Shown here: piece by piece, positions 1 to 10,936 of the stretch
Layout: each line of letters opens with the position of its first letter
How positions within the stretch are numbered: the stretch's first letter is position 1
NCBI GenBank assembly: GCA_018894105.1
Contig: CM032117.1
Coordinates: 30,608,501-30,672,500, forward strand
Direction: 5' to 3'
Length of the DNA stretch: 64,000 nucleotides
From: Jacaranda mimosifolia
Lineage: Eukaryota > Streptophyta > Magnoliopsida > Lamiales > Bignoniaceae
Notes under the pieces: model-generated
Told to the model about the DNA's origin: nothing
Seen by the model: only the letters and a program-made list of their open reading frames with translations
Databases searched by the model: none
Made by a program: the position numbers and the translations under genes

Positions 1-1231
1 ATATGTTTTAAACTAAAAATGAATATATGATACTCAAAAGTCATAAGGAGTTGTAAGTCCATGTCCAATGAATGGTAGAACATATTGGGTCACACACGAA
101 AGCCAATTAATCTCCTAGTTAATGGAGCAATTTTCTAAGAGTTGGAAAATCACTCCTTGGTGACCAATTTTGAGGTACTAAATTGAATATGAATTTTGGC
201 TTGATTAATTTAAGGAGTTAAATTAGACCAATAATTAAGGAGTTAATTGTTAGGTCCAAGTGATCATCAATTGGTCAAGTTAACTTAAGGAGTTAAGTTA
301 ACAAAATTGAGCTTAAGAGTTAAGCTTATTTGACTTAAGAGTTAAGTCAAAGTTGAATTAATTAAATTAAAGTGTTTAATTTAATTAAAGAGAAGAATTA
401 ATTTTGGAGGGAAAGTTCATATGAAAGGTTTGAATTTTGAGCTTCACTTAAATTAATTTCGTTAGTTTAATTAATGAAAGGTTCATTTGAATTAGTATCT
501 TAATTAATTTGAAATTAGATTTCAAATGTAATTAAAATACACATGAAATTCAAATGAGATTTGAATTTAAATTTTCCATCTTGGCACCCCACTTGGCCGC
601 CCCCCTCTCATGGATATATAGAGAGAAGATCGGCCATATGTGAAGAAAGTGTGAAGGATTAGATTCTTCCACAATTCCCTCCAAAACTCACTTTCCAAAC
701 ATTGCTTGATGTGTTGAGGCTTTGTTCTCTCTTCTTCTCCTACCTCAAAAATCAGCTTTCACCATTGATGTTCTACTCATTTTCGTTAGCTAAAAGTGAG
801 TGGAATTTGGAGGATCAATTGGTGTGTGGATCATATCAATAGAGGCAAAGCATTTGATTTGCTAAGCTTTGGAGATCTATTAAAACAAAGCAGTCACTTG
901 CCGAATTGTTTTCAAGCGATCTAGATCGAGCTTTGCTCTAAATTTTTTACAGCAACTTCCTTAAGGAGTTGAGGAGTTCTAGAATTGTTTTCATTAGTTT
1001 TGGAGCACTCTAACAGATGCAAAAGTTTATGTTTCTCCACTGTGCCAGAGTCTGCCAGAATCTGGATTGGTGAAGTGTTCACCCTTGAGACCTTGGAAAT
1101 TTGCTTTCCGAGGTAACACTCCTACTAAATCTGAATTCCTAGCATGATTAGATCCTTGGTAGGCTGTAAGCAGTAATTATTTTGAGCTTTTTAAGTTTGA
1201 TAATTGGATCCTAGTTGCTTACCAACCTTCA
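1..1231 (+). repeat. 5' LTR of copia A, right-hand part only
   Basis: Homologous to the last half of the full LTRs at 42934-45176 and 52265-54487. It ends in CCTTCA directly before the primer binding site. It contains the hairpin array (206-388) and a TATA-like stretch near 612-620. The palindrome found upstream of TATA in sister LTRs is missing: sequence runs straight from the cytosine-rich segment near 600 into the TATA region. The left part lies outside the window. Confidence 0.85.
206..388 (+). repeat. Array of six short hairpins in the LTR
   Basis: Six consecutive inverted repeats with tiny loops. Arms 206-213/218-225 (loop GGAG). Arms 231-238/243-250 (loop GGAG, one G-T pair). Arms 279-288/293-302 (10 bp perfect, GGAG). 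Arms 310-316/320-326 (GAG). Arms 329-338/342-351 (10 bp perfect, GAG). Arms 358-371/375-388 (14 bp perfect, GTG). The arms differ from hairpin to hairpin while the inner TTAA and the loop stay nearly constant. The same array recurs in every sufficiently complete LTR in the window. Function unknown. Confidence 0.85.
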
Positions 1232-1246
1232 AGTGGTATTAGAGCC
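1232..1246 (+). other. Primer binding site of copia A
   Basis: TGGTATTAGAGCC starts 2 bases after the LTR end. It differs slightly from the TGGTATCGGAGCC seen at 45179 and 54490 and resembles the plant copia primer site complementary to the 3' end of initiator tRNA-Met. It fixes the LTR/internal boundary. Confidence 0.85.
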
Positions 1247-3168
1247 TAAATCATGCTTAGATTTGGATTTCTTTTGAATGATTGATTCTTACAATGGATT
1301 GATTAAAGTCACCAAATTCTTGATTCATATGATGGATTGGAGTGTTTGGTTGATGTTGTGTGTGGCTCCTTGATTGATGAATTGAAAGCATGCTAATATG
1401 TGTTTTAAGTGTTAATTCATATGATTAGTATGTTTTAATTCATAGCTATATATGGTAAATGTTGATTTCGAATTTATTGATGTTATATGTTGATATAGTA
1501 TGTTAAATCTTACCTTAATGTGTTTTGATCATTTTTGGATCCAATGTGATTGGAATTTTATTGGAGATTCATGTAGAATATGATTCTTACTTAAACTAGT
1601 TTTTAGAAGCTTGATTGAACACTTGAATTTGCATTTTTAAAAGCTGTTTTGAATCTGGAAATTTCATCTAAAATGTGTGATGACATATTTAGGATATGTC
1701 CTAAAATTTTTGGTGTGTAAAAGTTAAGCCGAAAATGAGTTGGCTCAGTCATCAAAGCTGAAAACCACACTCTGCAACACAAAGCCGGGCGCTGGTCGGG
1801 CAGCATGCGCACACTGGCATGCCCGCCCAGCCGTGCGGCAATGGCAATTTTAGCTAAGGATGAGTTTTGACTTGTTTTTGTGTCTCCTTTGGTACTCAAA
1901 ATGATTTTGTATCACACATAGAAGGTGCACAAGTGCTGTGCAAGTGTTCAATAAACTATTTGACATTTTTTAAGCTCCTAAAATCTTGTTAAAGTTAATC
2001 CCCATAATGTTGCATAAGTGTTATCCATGGAAAATTATTTGTTAATTTGACTAGCATTTAATTGACGGAATTAATTGCTAATTCTAGATATATTTATTAT
2101 TCATTTAATTGTTGAATGGATGATGAATGAATTGGGATGATCATGAGCCTTTAATATTGATTTTATTTGTTTCACGTTGTTGAAAAGGTCTGTATTAAAT
2201 TGGGGCTTGCATGCCTGTTAATTTCAATCTTGTAAATGTTATGAGAGTAGAATCACTAGGAGTGAGGATTTCTTTCTCATGCAAAAGTTACATGGAGCAA
2301 AGGAGATCTTGGAGGCATGGAGACTTTTGAAGACCCATGAATATATGGGATATACTAGGTGGTGCACTTATGGCTCTAAGTGCACCACTTGGTTAGGCTC
2401 ATGGTCATCCCACCCTAGGAGCATGCTAGGTGTATTTACTTATTTGTGCTTTCCATACCCTATTAATGTATGAGTGCATGGTTATGATATAGAAAATCTA
2501 AATATGAAGAAAAAATGATGAAATCTTTGCAAGCAAAAGCCCTCAACTTAGAATGTCTAAGTGTTTTTTCAAATATTAAGTCAAAATGGATACAAATTTA
2601 AAAGTTTTAATTAATCCAAGCCTTTTACCAATAGTATGTGGCATGACGATGCTACCACCTTTATGTCATATACATCTGGTCACGGGGGTCACACTTAGGT
2701 GGAAAGTTGTTACCATATACTTTGCATGAGATGCACCTTTGGTTTGAGAATGTCCACATATTATACACTCAGTCATGGGGATGTTGTGGTGCCTGTCTCG
2801 AATCAAAGTTTGATTGGTTGGTTTGACTTAACACCGAGTAATGTAGAGGTCATCTATTAGGGGATCTATATGAAATGGTGAGGTAAAATATATTAGGAGT
2901 TGCATAAGATGCAATTAGCAAAAGTTGCTTACCTTTGGATTGTTTATACATATACATCCGGTCACAGGGGTCCACTTGCAAGTCCTTGGGGTCTTGATTC
3001 TCACCAAGAAATATTATTTCCTGAATTCTTCTTAGGCGTGAAGGATTTGATAAAATAGTGGGAGGAAAACATGCTTGAAATATAATAAACATGTTTTTAA
3101 TATCAAATTCAATCACATACTTATACTCTTTTTTTGCCTCTTGTAGATTTTCGAAATCATCAATCAAA
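1247..3168 (+). other. Untranslated leader of copia A
   Basis: Roughly 1.9 kb between primer site and gag, without a sense ORF of note. It includes a GC-rich variable box (about 1740-1850) inside otherwise AT-rich sequence. Three sites of the recurring motif resembling TACATCCGGTCACGGGG lie near 2665, 2765 and 2955, and a related site lies near 2850. An antisense frame of 118 codons (2850-3206) is open and also partly open in two sister copies. No protein family recognised. Confidence 0.7.
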
Positions 3169-3453
3169 ATGGCTGAAAATCTACTCGCAAGTATTTTGGA
3201 AACCAAGAAGCTAATCGAGCCAAACTTCTAAGATTGGCTAAGAAACCTAACAATAAATCTTGACTCTAAAAAGAGGACATACGTCCTTGATCAAAGTCCT
3301 GTGGACGCAATTGGTGATGACGCCACTGATAAAAAAGTGGGAGGAAAACATGCTTGAAAGACTATAAACATGTTTTTAATAACAAATTCAATCACATGCT
3401 TATACTCTTTTTTCACCTCTTGTAGATTTTCGAAATCTTCAATCAAAATGGCT
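3169..3453 (+). pseudogene. gag: gag start of copia A, with tandem duplication
   Basis: ATG at 3169 opens a Gag N-terminus (a MAEN-type start, a DWLRNL block, then TYVLDQSPVDAIGDDATD), with an in-frame stop just before the DWLRNL block. At about 3335 the sequence jumps back and repeats 3054-3176, giving a second gag start at about 3448 that continues at 12953. The element thus has a direct tandem duplication of roughly 280 bp covering the leader end and gag start, and B is inserted in the second copy. Gag is the particle-forming RNA-binding protein of the element. Confidence 0.75.
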
Positions 3454-3458
3454 AAAGA

Positions 3459-5339
3459 TGAAGGCTAGAGTAGTATTAGGATCCATAAATCAAAACTTTA
3501 TAGGCTTGAAATTAACTATGATACTCGAGCTCCCAAGGATCCAGACGTGCTATATATCTAGATTAGGATGAAGAATTACCTCTTGCAGCTCAAAATGAAG
3601 GAGAAGATCAACTATCTCTCACGAGTCCAGAAACTGTATGGAACTGGCACAGCGGAAAGATGACAAAAATTGCCCAGACTAAACTGCTCCAAAATTCACA
3701 AAATTAAATTTGAAACACCTACACACAAAATGGAATCTACTGTGAAAAATTAGAGCAAAAAATCATTCTGGATCACGCCTTGCTCAAGGTGACCGCCCAA
3801 GTGGCATGCCAAGTTCGCAAGACTTGAATTTCAAGTGCATTTCAATTTCATTTGGAATCTAATTCCAAATTAATTAAAATGCTAATTTAAATGAACACTT
3901 CATTTAAATTTTCCCTCCAAAAAGTATTCTTCGCATGAGTTAAATTAAACACTTTAATTTAATCAATTAACTTTTGATTTAAGTCTTAAATCAAACAAGC
4001 TTAACTCTTAAGTTTTAAATTAGTCAACTTAACTCTTTAAGTCAACTTGTCCAATTGATGGTCAACATGGTACCAAATAATTAACTCCTTAATTGCTGGT
4101 CTAATTTAACTCTTAAATTAGTTGATTAATTTAACACTTAAATTAATCAAACCAAAATTGACCGTTAGATTGGAACCTTGAAAATCGGTCACCAAAGGGT
4201 GATTTTTCTAACAATTAGAAAATTACTCTTCCAATTTTGGAAGGTATTTGGCTTTTGTGTGTGACCCAATAGGTTCTACCATTCATTGGATATGGGCTCA
4301 CAACTCTTTGTGAATTTTGAATATCTTATATTCATTTTACTTTGAAATTCCTTTTACACTGATCAACTTAATTCAATTAATCTCATTAATAGAAGAGTAC
4401 CCAATTTCCATGGTCGATGTCCAACCTCAAGCCCATGAAGCCCAACTAATTGGGTAAAATGAATATTCTAGAGAACCATCATAGCTCTACACATACCATG
4501 CAAATACGGTCCTTCTATCTTCTATCTCTCGAAAGAGGCCTAGGGCAAGATATTTGTCGGCTCTCTCATAGCCTCGATACTATGTCTCTATTCTCAATGT
4601 TCGATTCCCTTATGTGACCTCACTTTTGGAAAACTCCTTTTCCAAATTGTCACACCACATTGCACAAGAATTTCTTGGAATTGATCATTATAGAATACGT
4701 AGAAGATGCACTCGCTCTTCACAAAAGTGAAGAGTTGGATTCTATCTTGGATCTCTCAAACCTTCATGCCAAGTAGCTCATACCCAACCTCAACCCAAAA
4801 GACCCGCTAAGTGGTCAAGGAAGAGTCAAAGCATGAGGATCGAACACTAGGTTACCATGGATCCTCAGGTCATAGGACTAATAATATGCACTAGCGTAAG
4901 CGGGAAAATTGATCACTACCGACTTGCTACTATGGCTATCTAGTGGATTCTCCGGAGGGTCCTCATTGGGTTGTTCTCTAACAAGCACCCACTAACATGC
5001 ACCCGTATCTCATACGATATCTCATGGAATGGAGCAATATCAAACTCTTGGATTTATGCATCGTTAGTGCAAGTCGATCCGGATCTTAGATGCCCTGTCT
5101 CGTAAGATCCTACAACTTGAAAGATTTAAGATCATGACCGTGTAAGACATATTCCATGGTCATCGAACCTAGTCCCGTAGTCATGTGTGGTCTAAGGGCT
5201 TTATCCAAATGCAAGTGAAGTAATATAAAGCATAAGACCAAGGTGGCCATATAAAGAATATCATTCAATCAAGATTGTTTTACAAGGAAATAGCTTTTAT
5301 AAGGCCAATCTGATTGGCTTGCCGGGCACTATTCCAACA
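3459..5339 (-). repeat. 3' LTR of copia B, internally deleted
   Basis: Reverse-strand LTR of 1881 bp, about 350 bp shorter than its relatives. The deletion joins near 3768 and removes the segment containing the TATA box and the palindrome upstream of it. The hairpin array is retained at about 3942-4152, including perfect 10-bp arms 3973-3982/3986-3995 with a 3-base loop. Confidence 0.85.
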
Positions 5340-5356
5340 ATCTCTCACTTGCCCTA
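5340..5356 (-). other. Polypurine tract of copia B
   Basis: Read on the minus strand, AGGGCAAGTGAGAGAT lies directly before the LTR start (TGTTGG in reverse). This is the expected position and composition of the plus-strand primer. Confidence 0.7.
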
Positions 5357-6850
5357 AAGCCAATTCCTATGGCCTTGAGACCCATGTTCTCAAGATGTTT
5401 TTTAAAGACCTTTTGCTATTAAGGGTTTAGACAGTGGTTCTGCTAAATTCTCTTCTTAGGTAACACGGTCTACTCAGTTGTTGCCTCTATCAATTGATAT
5501 CATATATCTAATGATAACGCATTTGTCGTGTTTGGATCACTGATGAGATCTTGGCTCAAGTCCAAAATTGTCTTCCAAAGACAATTGTGGGCTCATGCAT
5601 GCTAGGCACGACATCCAACTATTGGATGAAGTTTTTATCTAAACATTTTCTTTTGCGGTTTCCAAACCTACAAATTATTTCACCTCAATGGTTGTCTCGG
5701 TTGTGGTGTCTTGTTGAAACTCTTCCAACTCACCACACCACCATTGAGGTAAAATATAAATCCAGAAGTGGATTTGAGGTCATTTACATCGGATTGGAAA
5801 CTTGAATCTAAAAATCCCTCTAGTTTCAATTTTCCATTGTCGTAAACCAAAAACAAGTCCTTAGTCCTTCTCAAGTACTTAAGGATTACTTTTACGACTA
5901 TCCAGTGACTCTTACTAGAATTGGATTGGAACCTACTCGAAACTCTTATTGAGTGTGCCACATCTGATCTGGTACATTGAACTGCATACATTATGCTACA
6001 AATGGCGGAGGCTTAAGGTATGTGAGACATCCTTCGGTTCTCTTCCTCAGTCTATGGGGCCATAGACTTTGAGAGACGAATGCTATGTCCCATGGGAAGA
6101 AATCCCTTCTTAGATTCTTCCATACTAAACCTCTTTAGTATCTTGTTAATGTACAAGGTTTAGGATAGCCCCAATATCCTCTTAGATCTATCTCTATAGA
6201 TATGTATTCCCAATACGTATGATGCTTCTCCCAAATCCTTCATGGAGAATTGTGTAGATAACCATGCTTTAGGATACTCTAACATTCCTACCTCATTCCC
6301 AATGAAAAGGTTGTCATCGACATAAAGCATAATAAACTGTACTAAACTCTCACTAGCCTTCTTGCACACACATGGTTCATACACATTTTTGACAAAGCCA
6401 AACGATTTGACCATTTTGTCAAAATGTATGTTCCAACTTCGGGACGCTTGTTTGAGTCAATAAATGGATCTCTGGAGTTTGTAAACCTTTTGCTCACTCC
6501 ACTTTGATGTAAAACCTTGTGGTTGCTCTATATAGATTTCTTCTTCAACGTCACCATTGAGGAAAGTAGTTTTCACATCCATTTGCCATATCTCATAGTC
6601 ATAATATGCAGCTATGACAAGTAGAATCCGAATAGACTTGGGCATTGCAACTTGTGAAAAGGTTTCCTTGAAATAGATGCCGGGTCTTTGAGTGTAACAC
6701 TTTGCCATTAGTCGCGCCTTAAAAGTCAACACTTCTCCATCTACTCCAAGCTTTCCCTTATAGATCCACTAGCAACCAACGGAAACTATTCCCTTTGGTA
6801 GATCTACAAAAGTTCGTACTTTGTTTGAGTACATAGAGTCCATCTCGAAT
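5357..6850 (-). pseudogene. pol: RT and RNase H region of copia B
   Basis: Read leftward. RT blocks at 6457-6732 include FKARLMAKCYTQRPG and WQMDVKTTFLNGDVEEE. The catalytic box YVDD is kept within 6160-6414 (LYVDDNLFIGNE). RNase H blocks lie at 5680-5991 (CTRSDVAHS, LKYLRRTKDLFLVY, STSGFIFYLNGGVVSWKS). The rest of RNase H down to about 5360 is broken by frameshifts. RT copies element RNA into DNA and RNase H degrades the RNA strand. The catalytic aspartates survive but the frame does not, so it is non-functional. Confidence 0.85.
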
Positions 6851-7900
6851 TTCATGGCTCCACCCAACGTCTCGAATCTATGTCCAACATAGCTCCTTCA
6901 TAGGTCTTCGGATTACTATCCGATTGGTTCATTTCATGAAGGAATCCAAATTTTTTGGGTGCTTCTTGATTTGGTCCGACCTTCTTAAAGATTGTGTGCA
7001 AGGCTCTTTGATATATATATTTTTCTACCGCTTGTGGGATTTGATGATCATCTTGAACTTCACCAAGTTCAACAATGCTTTTTTCTATCTAATAGAAAAT
7101 CCTTTTCTAAAAAGGTGGCATTCCTCGAAAGAAACACCTTTTGTTCTGAGGGATCATAGAAGTAATAACCCATAGACTCTCTTGGGTATCCCACAAACTT
7201 GCACAACTATCCGTCTCATATAGGCGGGAGATGCCCAAATCAAGATATATTGGTAAGAGGGTGCTTTGCCATGCCATATCTCATATGGTGTTTTGGCACT
7301 GACTTTGAAGGTACTACACTTAGTAACTTCATCGTCATCTATAAGGCATATCCCCTAAAGCATATAGGCACATCGAAGAAGCTCATCATGGAACGTATCA
7401 TGTCCAACAAGGTATGGTTTCTCCTTTCGGCTACTTTATTGTGTTGGGGAGTGTCGGGTAGAGTCCATTGAGAGAGAATCCCATTCTCCTTTAGATAATC
7501 CAAGAATTCAGTGCTAAAGTATTTTCCTCCTTGATCCGATCGAAAAGCTTTAATACTTAGCCTTAATTGCTTTTCCACTTCACTCCTAATACACTTTGAA
7601 CTTTTCAAAGGCTTCGAAGTTGTTCTTCATAAGAAACACGTGTCCCAACTGACTATAATCATCGGTGATGAAGTAGGAATAGTCTCATGTCCCACTAACT
7701 CTTAGTGGTTCACAAACATCTGTATGGATCAAATCCAAGAGACTTGTGGAGTGCTCTGTTTGTCCTACAAAAGGAGCTTTGGTCATTTTTCTCTTTAAAC
7801 AAGATTCACAAGTAGGAAGATCCTCAATGCCACTAACACTTAGCGCTTTAAGAGCTTCTAACTTGCTCATCCTATTATTAGAGATATGACTAAGTTTCTA
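6851..7900 (-). pseudogene. pol: Integrase region of copia B
   Basis: Fragments read leftward. 7685-7870 gives the zinc-binding side (CESCLKRKMTKAPF) and the first catalytic Asp block (LIHTDVCEPLRV). 7339-7608 gives FRSDQGGKYFSTEF with the catalytic Glu position replaced by Lys (GGK instead of GGE), followed by AERRNHTLLDMIRSMMSFFDVP. About 7000-7200 holds the C-terminal part (VGYP and YFYDPSE-like blocks) in other frames. Integrase would insert element DNA into the genome. This copy is broken by frameshifts and by the lost Glu. Confidence 0.82.
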
Positions 7901-9029
7901 CTTTGTTTAAAGTGCATTAGTGATGGTTGAGAATCCAATATGTATAATCCTTTGTTAATTGTACCACAAGCATTTAAAGAACCCATTCTTTAATGCCTTC
8001 AATCTCCATTTGATATAGAAGGATCAAATCCTTCACTATCTAAAACGGGGATTGAAATAATGTTATCAACAATATATGGCACATAATAGCAAGGGTTTAA
8101 TACAATTATGGAGTTCCCTAAGTCCAACTTGTTATATTCCTTCGGCTTTTGTCACAACTCTTGCTCTTTAGCCAAGGCGGTGGATCATATCCATATCACT
8201 AAGTTTTATTCTTCTTTCTTATTCTTTGGAACAACTTACAAAGATAAGAACTACATGCGATATCATATATCCATGAGGAAGAATTTATCCTTAAATACAC
8301 TTCAATAAAGTACATACCTTTCCAAAGGGTTGCAAGGTATTATTGCAAAACGGCTTCCAATGGCCTATCTAGCTAAAGTAGAAACAAATAATAGTTGTTT
8401 TCCCTTAGAGGAAGAACTTTTCTTCCTTTTACCTCCATTTCTAGTACCCTTAGGGCCCATAGACTTGGACGAGGAAACAAGTGTCAAAGGTTTGTCCTTA
8501 TCATGGTAGTCTCCTTCTAGATCAACACTTTGATCAATAAAACTCGGCGAGGATGTGAGGATCAAATCCTTATGGAGATCATTGTCCATCACTACATCCA
8601 AGTAGAAAAAGCTTCTCCAAGCTTAATCATCTTTAGACTGTAGTCGATGACACATGACTTTGCATTCATCCTAGCTTGAAAAATTTGTTTTGACACTATG
8701 AACTTCTCACACCTTTTTTGCTTTACAACTCTTGTAAACTTTTACCAAGGTACTATTCATGTATCTTTGAGACTTTTAATGTTTGTAGATGCCATCATGA
8801 GACTATGGGATAGGACGATCCTAAACCCAGTTCATGAACTTTTCACGTGTCTCTTGATCTACTTTTAATCCCAATGGGATTTGAGCACCTTGATATAGGA
8901 TATCTATACGTTTCTAGGAATCTAGAACAATTTTTAAGTTTAAGTCAATCATGGAAGTTTGACCTGGTTGATTTATTGGTTTCCAAAATAACGTTGAGTG
9001 GAACATTAAACTATTCTTGAGATTTCACA
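7901..9029 (-). pseudogene. gag: gag and protease remnants of copia B
   Basis: Read leftward from about 9029, where the expected ATG is ATA. The open stretch 8365-8601 holds the basic Gag C-terminus (GGKRKKSSSSKGKQ). The zinc-knuckle region after it is not recognisable. A protease-start block is readable near 8248-8275 and has Asp-Ile-Ala-Cys where aspartic proteases have Asp-Ser/Thr-Gly. The pre-integrase part follows to about 7900. The gag part is closest to that of internal1 (47570-47767), which suggests B and internal1 are one subfamily. Confidence 0.7.
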
Positions 9030-10936
9030 AATCCTGAAAGGCGAAAAAGGAAAATAAGCATGTGATTGAATTTGATATTAAAAACATGTTCATGGTCTTT
9101 CAAGCACATTTTTCTCCCACTATTTTATCAAATCCTTCACCCTCTAGAAGAATTCAAGAAGTCATATTTCTTAGTGAGAATCAAGATCCTAAAGACTTGC
9201 AAGTGGACCCCTGTGACCGGATGTATATCTACGAGCAATCCAAAGGTGAGCAACTTTTTCTAATTGCATCTCAAGCAACTCTTGATATATTTTGCCTCAC
9301 TATTTCATGTAGATCCCCTGATGGATGACCTCTACATTACTTGGAGTTAAGTCAAACCTACCAATCAAACTTTGATTCGAGACGGGTGCCACAACATCCC
9401 CCGTAACCGAGTATATAATGTGTGGGCGTTCCCAAATCAAAGGTGCATCTCATACAAAGTATATGGTCACAGCTGTCCACCTAAATATGACACCCGTGAC
9501 CGGATGTATATCACACAAAGGTGGTAGCATCGTCATGCTAATACTATTGGTAGAAGGCTTGGATTAATTAAAACTCTTTTAATTTGTATCCATTTTGACT
9601 TAATATTTGAAAAGCACTTAGATATTCTAAGTGGAGAGTTTTTGCTTGAAAATATCTCATCATTTTATCTTCTTATTTAGGTTTTCTATATCATAACCAT
9701 GTATTTCATACATCAATAGGATATGGAAAGCATAGATAAGTAAATGCGCCTAGCATGCTCCTAGGGTAGGATGACCATGAGCCTAACCAAGTAGTGCACT
9801 TAGAGCCATAGGTGCACCACCTAGTTGATGTTAGATGGGTTGATTAAATCTAGCTGTTACATATGTGTATCCCATACATTCATGGGTCTTCAAAAGTCTC
9901 CATGCCTCTAGGTCTCCTTTGTTCCATGTAACTTTTACATGAGAAAGAAATCCTCACTCCTAGTGATTCTACTCTCATAACATTTACAAGGTAGAAAAAA
10001 AGAAGCATGCAAGTCCCAATTTAATACAACCCATTTCAACAACTTGAAACATATAAAATCAATATTAAAGGCTCATGATCATCCCTATTCATTCATCATT
10101 CATTCAACAATTAAATAAATAATAAATAAATCTAGAATTAACAACTAATTCTAACAATTAAATGCTTATCTGATAAACAAATAATTGAACAAGTATAACA
10201 CTTATGCAACTACTGGAGATAAACTTTAACAAGATTTAAGGAGCTTGAAAAATATCAAACATTATATTGTGAACTTGCACAACACTTGTGCATCCATAAC
10301 ACATGATTTAACATCATTACTAGTCACCAAAGGAGCCCAAAAATTGCTCAAAAACTCGCCCAACCCTTGACCCGGTGCTGCTGACCAAGGCAAGTACATG
10401 GCTGGGTAGTAAGTTTTGATTACAACCCCGCCAATGTGCACCAAAGCCGGCAGTAGCCGTATTTTGGGTCAAAGGCAAGTTAGGCCATTTTTGGCTCAAC
10501 GGTTGGGCACCTAAAATGCTAGAACTTATTCTAAACATTAAATCACACATTATGGACTAATTTTCAAATCTGAAACACATTTTATAACCTGAAATTTAAG
10601 TGCTCAATCTAGCTTCAAAAATCAAGTTCAAGTAAGAATCGTATTCTTCAAAAATCTCCAACAAAACTCCAATCACATTGGATCCAAAAATGACCAAACT
10701 CTTTTGATCAAACATCAACATGCTATATCACCATATAACATCAATAAATGCTAAATCAACATTCAACATTTATTTCTATGAATTGAAACATACTAAAACA
10801 TGAATTAACACTTAAATCACGTAAAAGCATGCGGGGTCAATTCATCAAAACTAGAACCACAAGCATCATCGTCTAAACACTCCAATCCATGGCTTGGATC
10901 AAGTATTTGGTGATATTGATCAATTCATCACATGAA
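9030..10936 (-). other. Untranslated leader of copia B, 5' end deleted
   Basis: Reverse-strand leader. It carries the motif read as TACATCCGGTCACGGGG in reverse near 9215, 9405 and 9495, plus a related site near 9315. A GC-richer box lies at about 10360-10500. At about 10937 the leader runs straight into LTR interior: the primer binding site and the last few hundred bases of the 5' LTR are missing. A short doubled CCTCCACACACA marks the junction, consistent with a deletion at a microrepeat. Confidence 0.7.

Noticed and set aside
206..388. CRISPR-like or simple tandem repeat array
   Set aside because: Units are not direct repeats with unique spacers; arms differ and each unit is its own inverted repeat. 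Plant context also excludes CRISPR.
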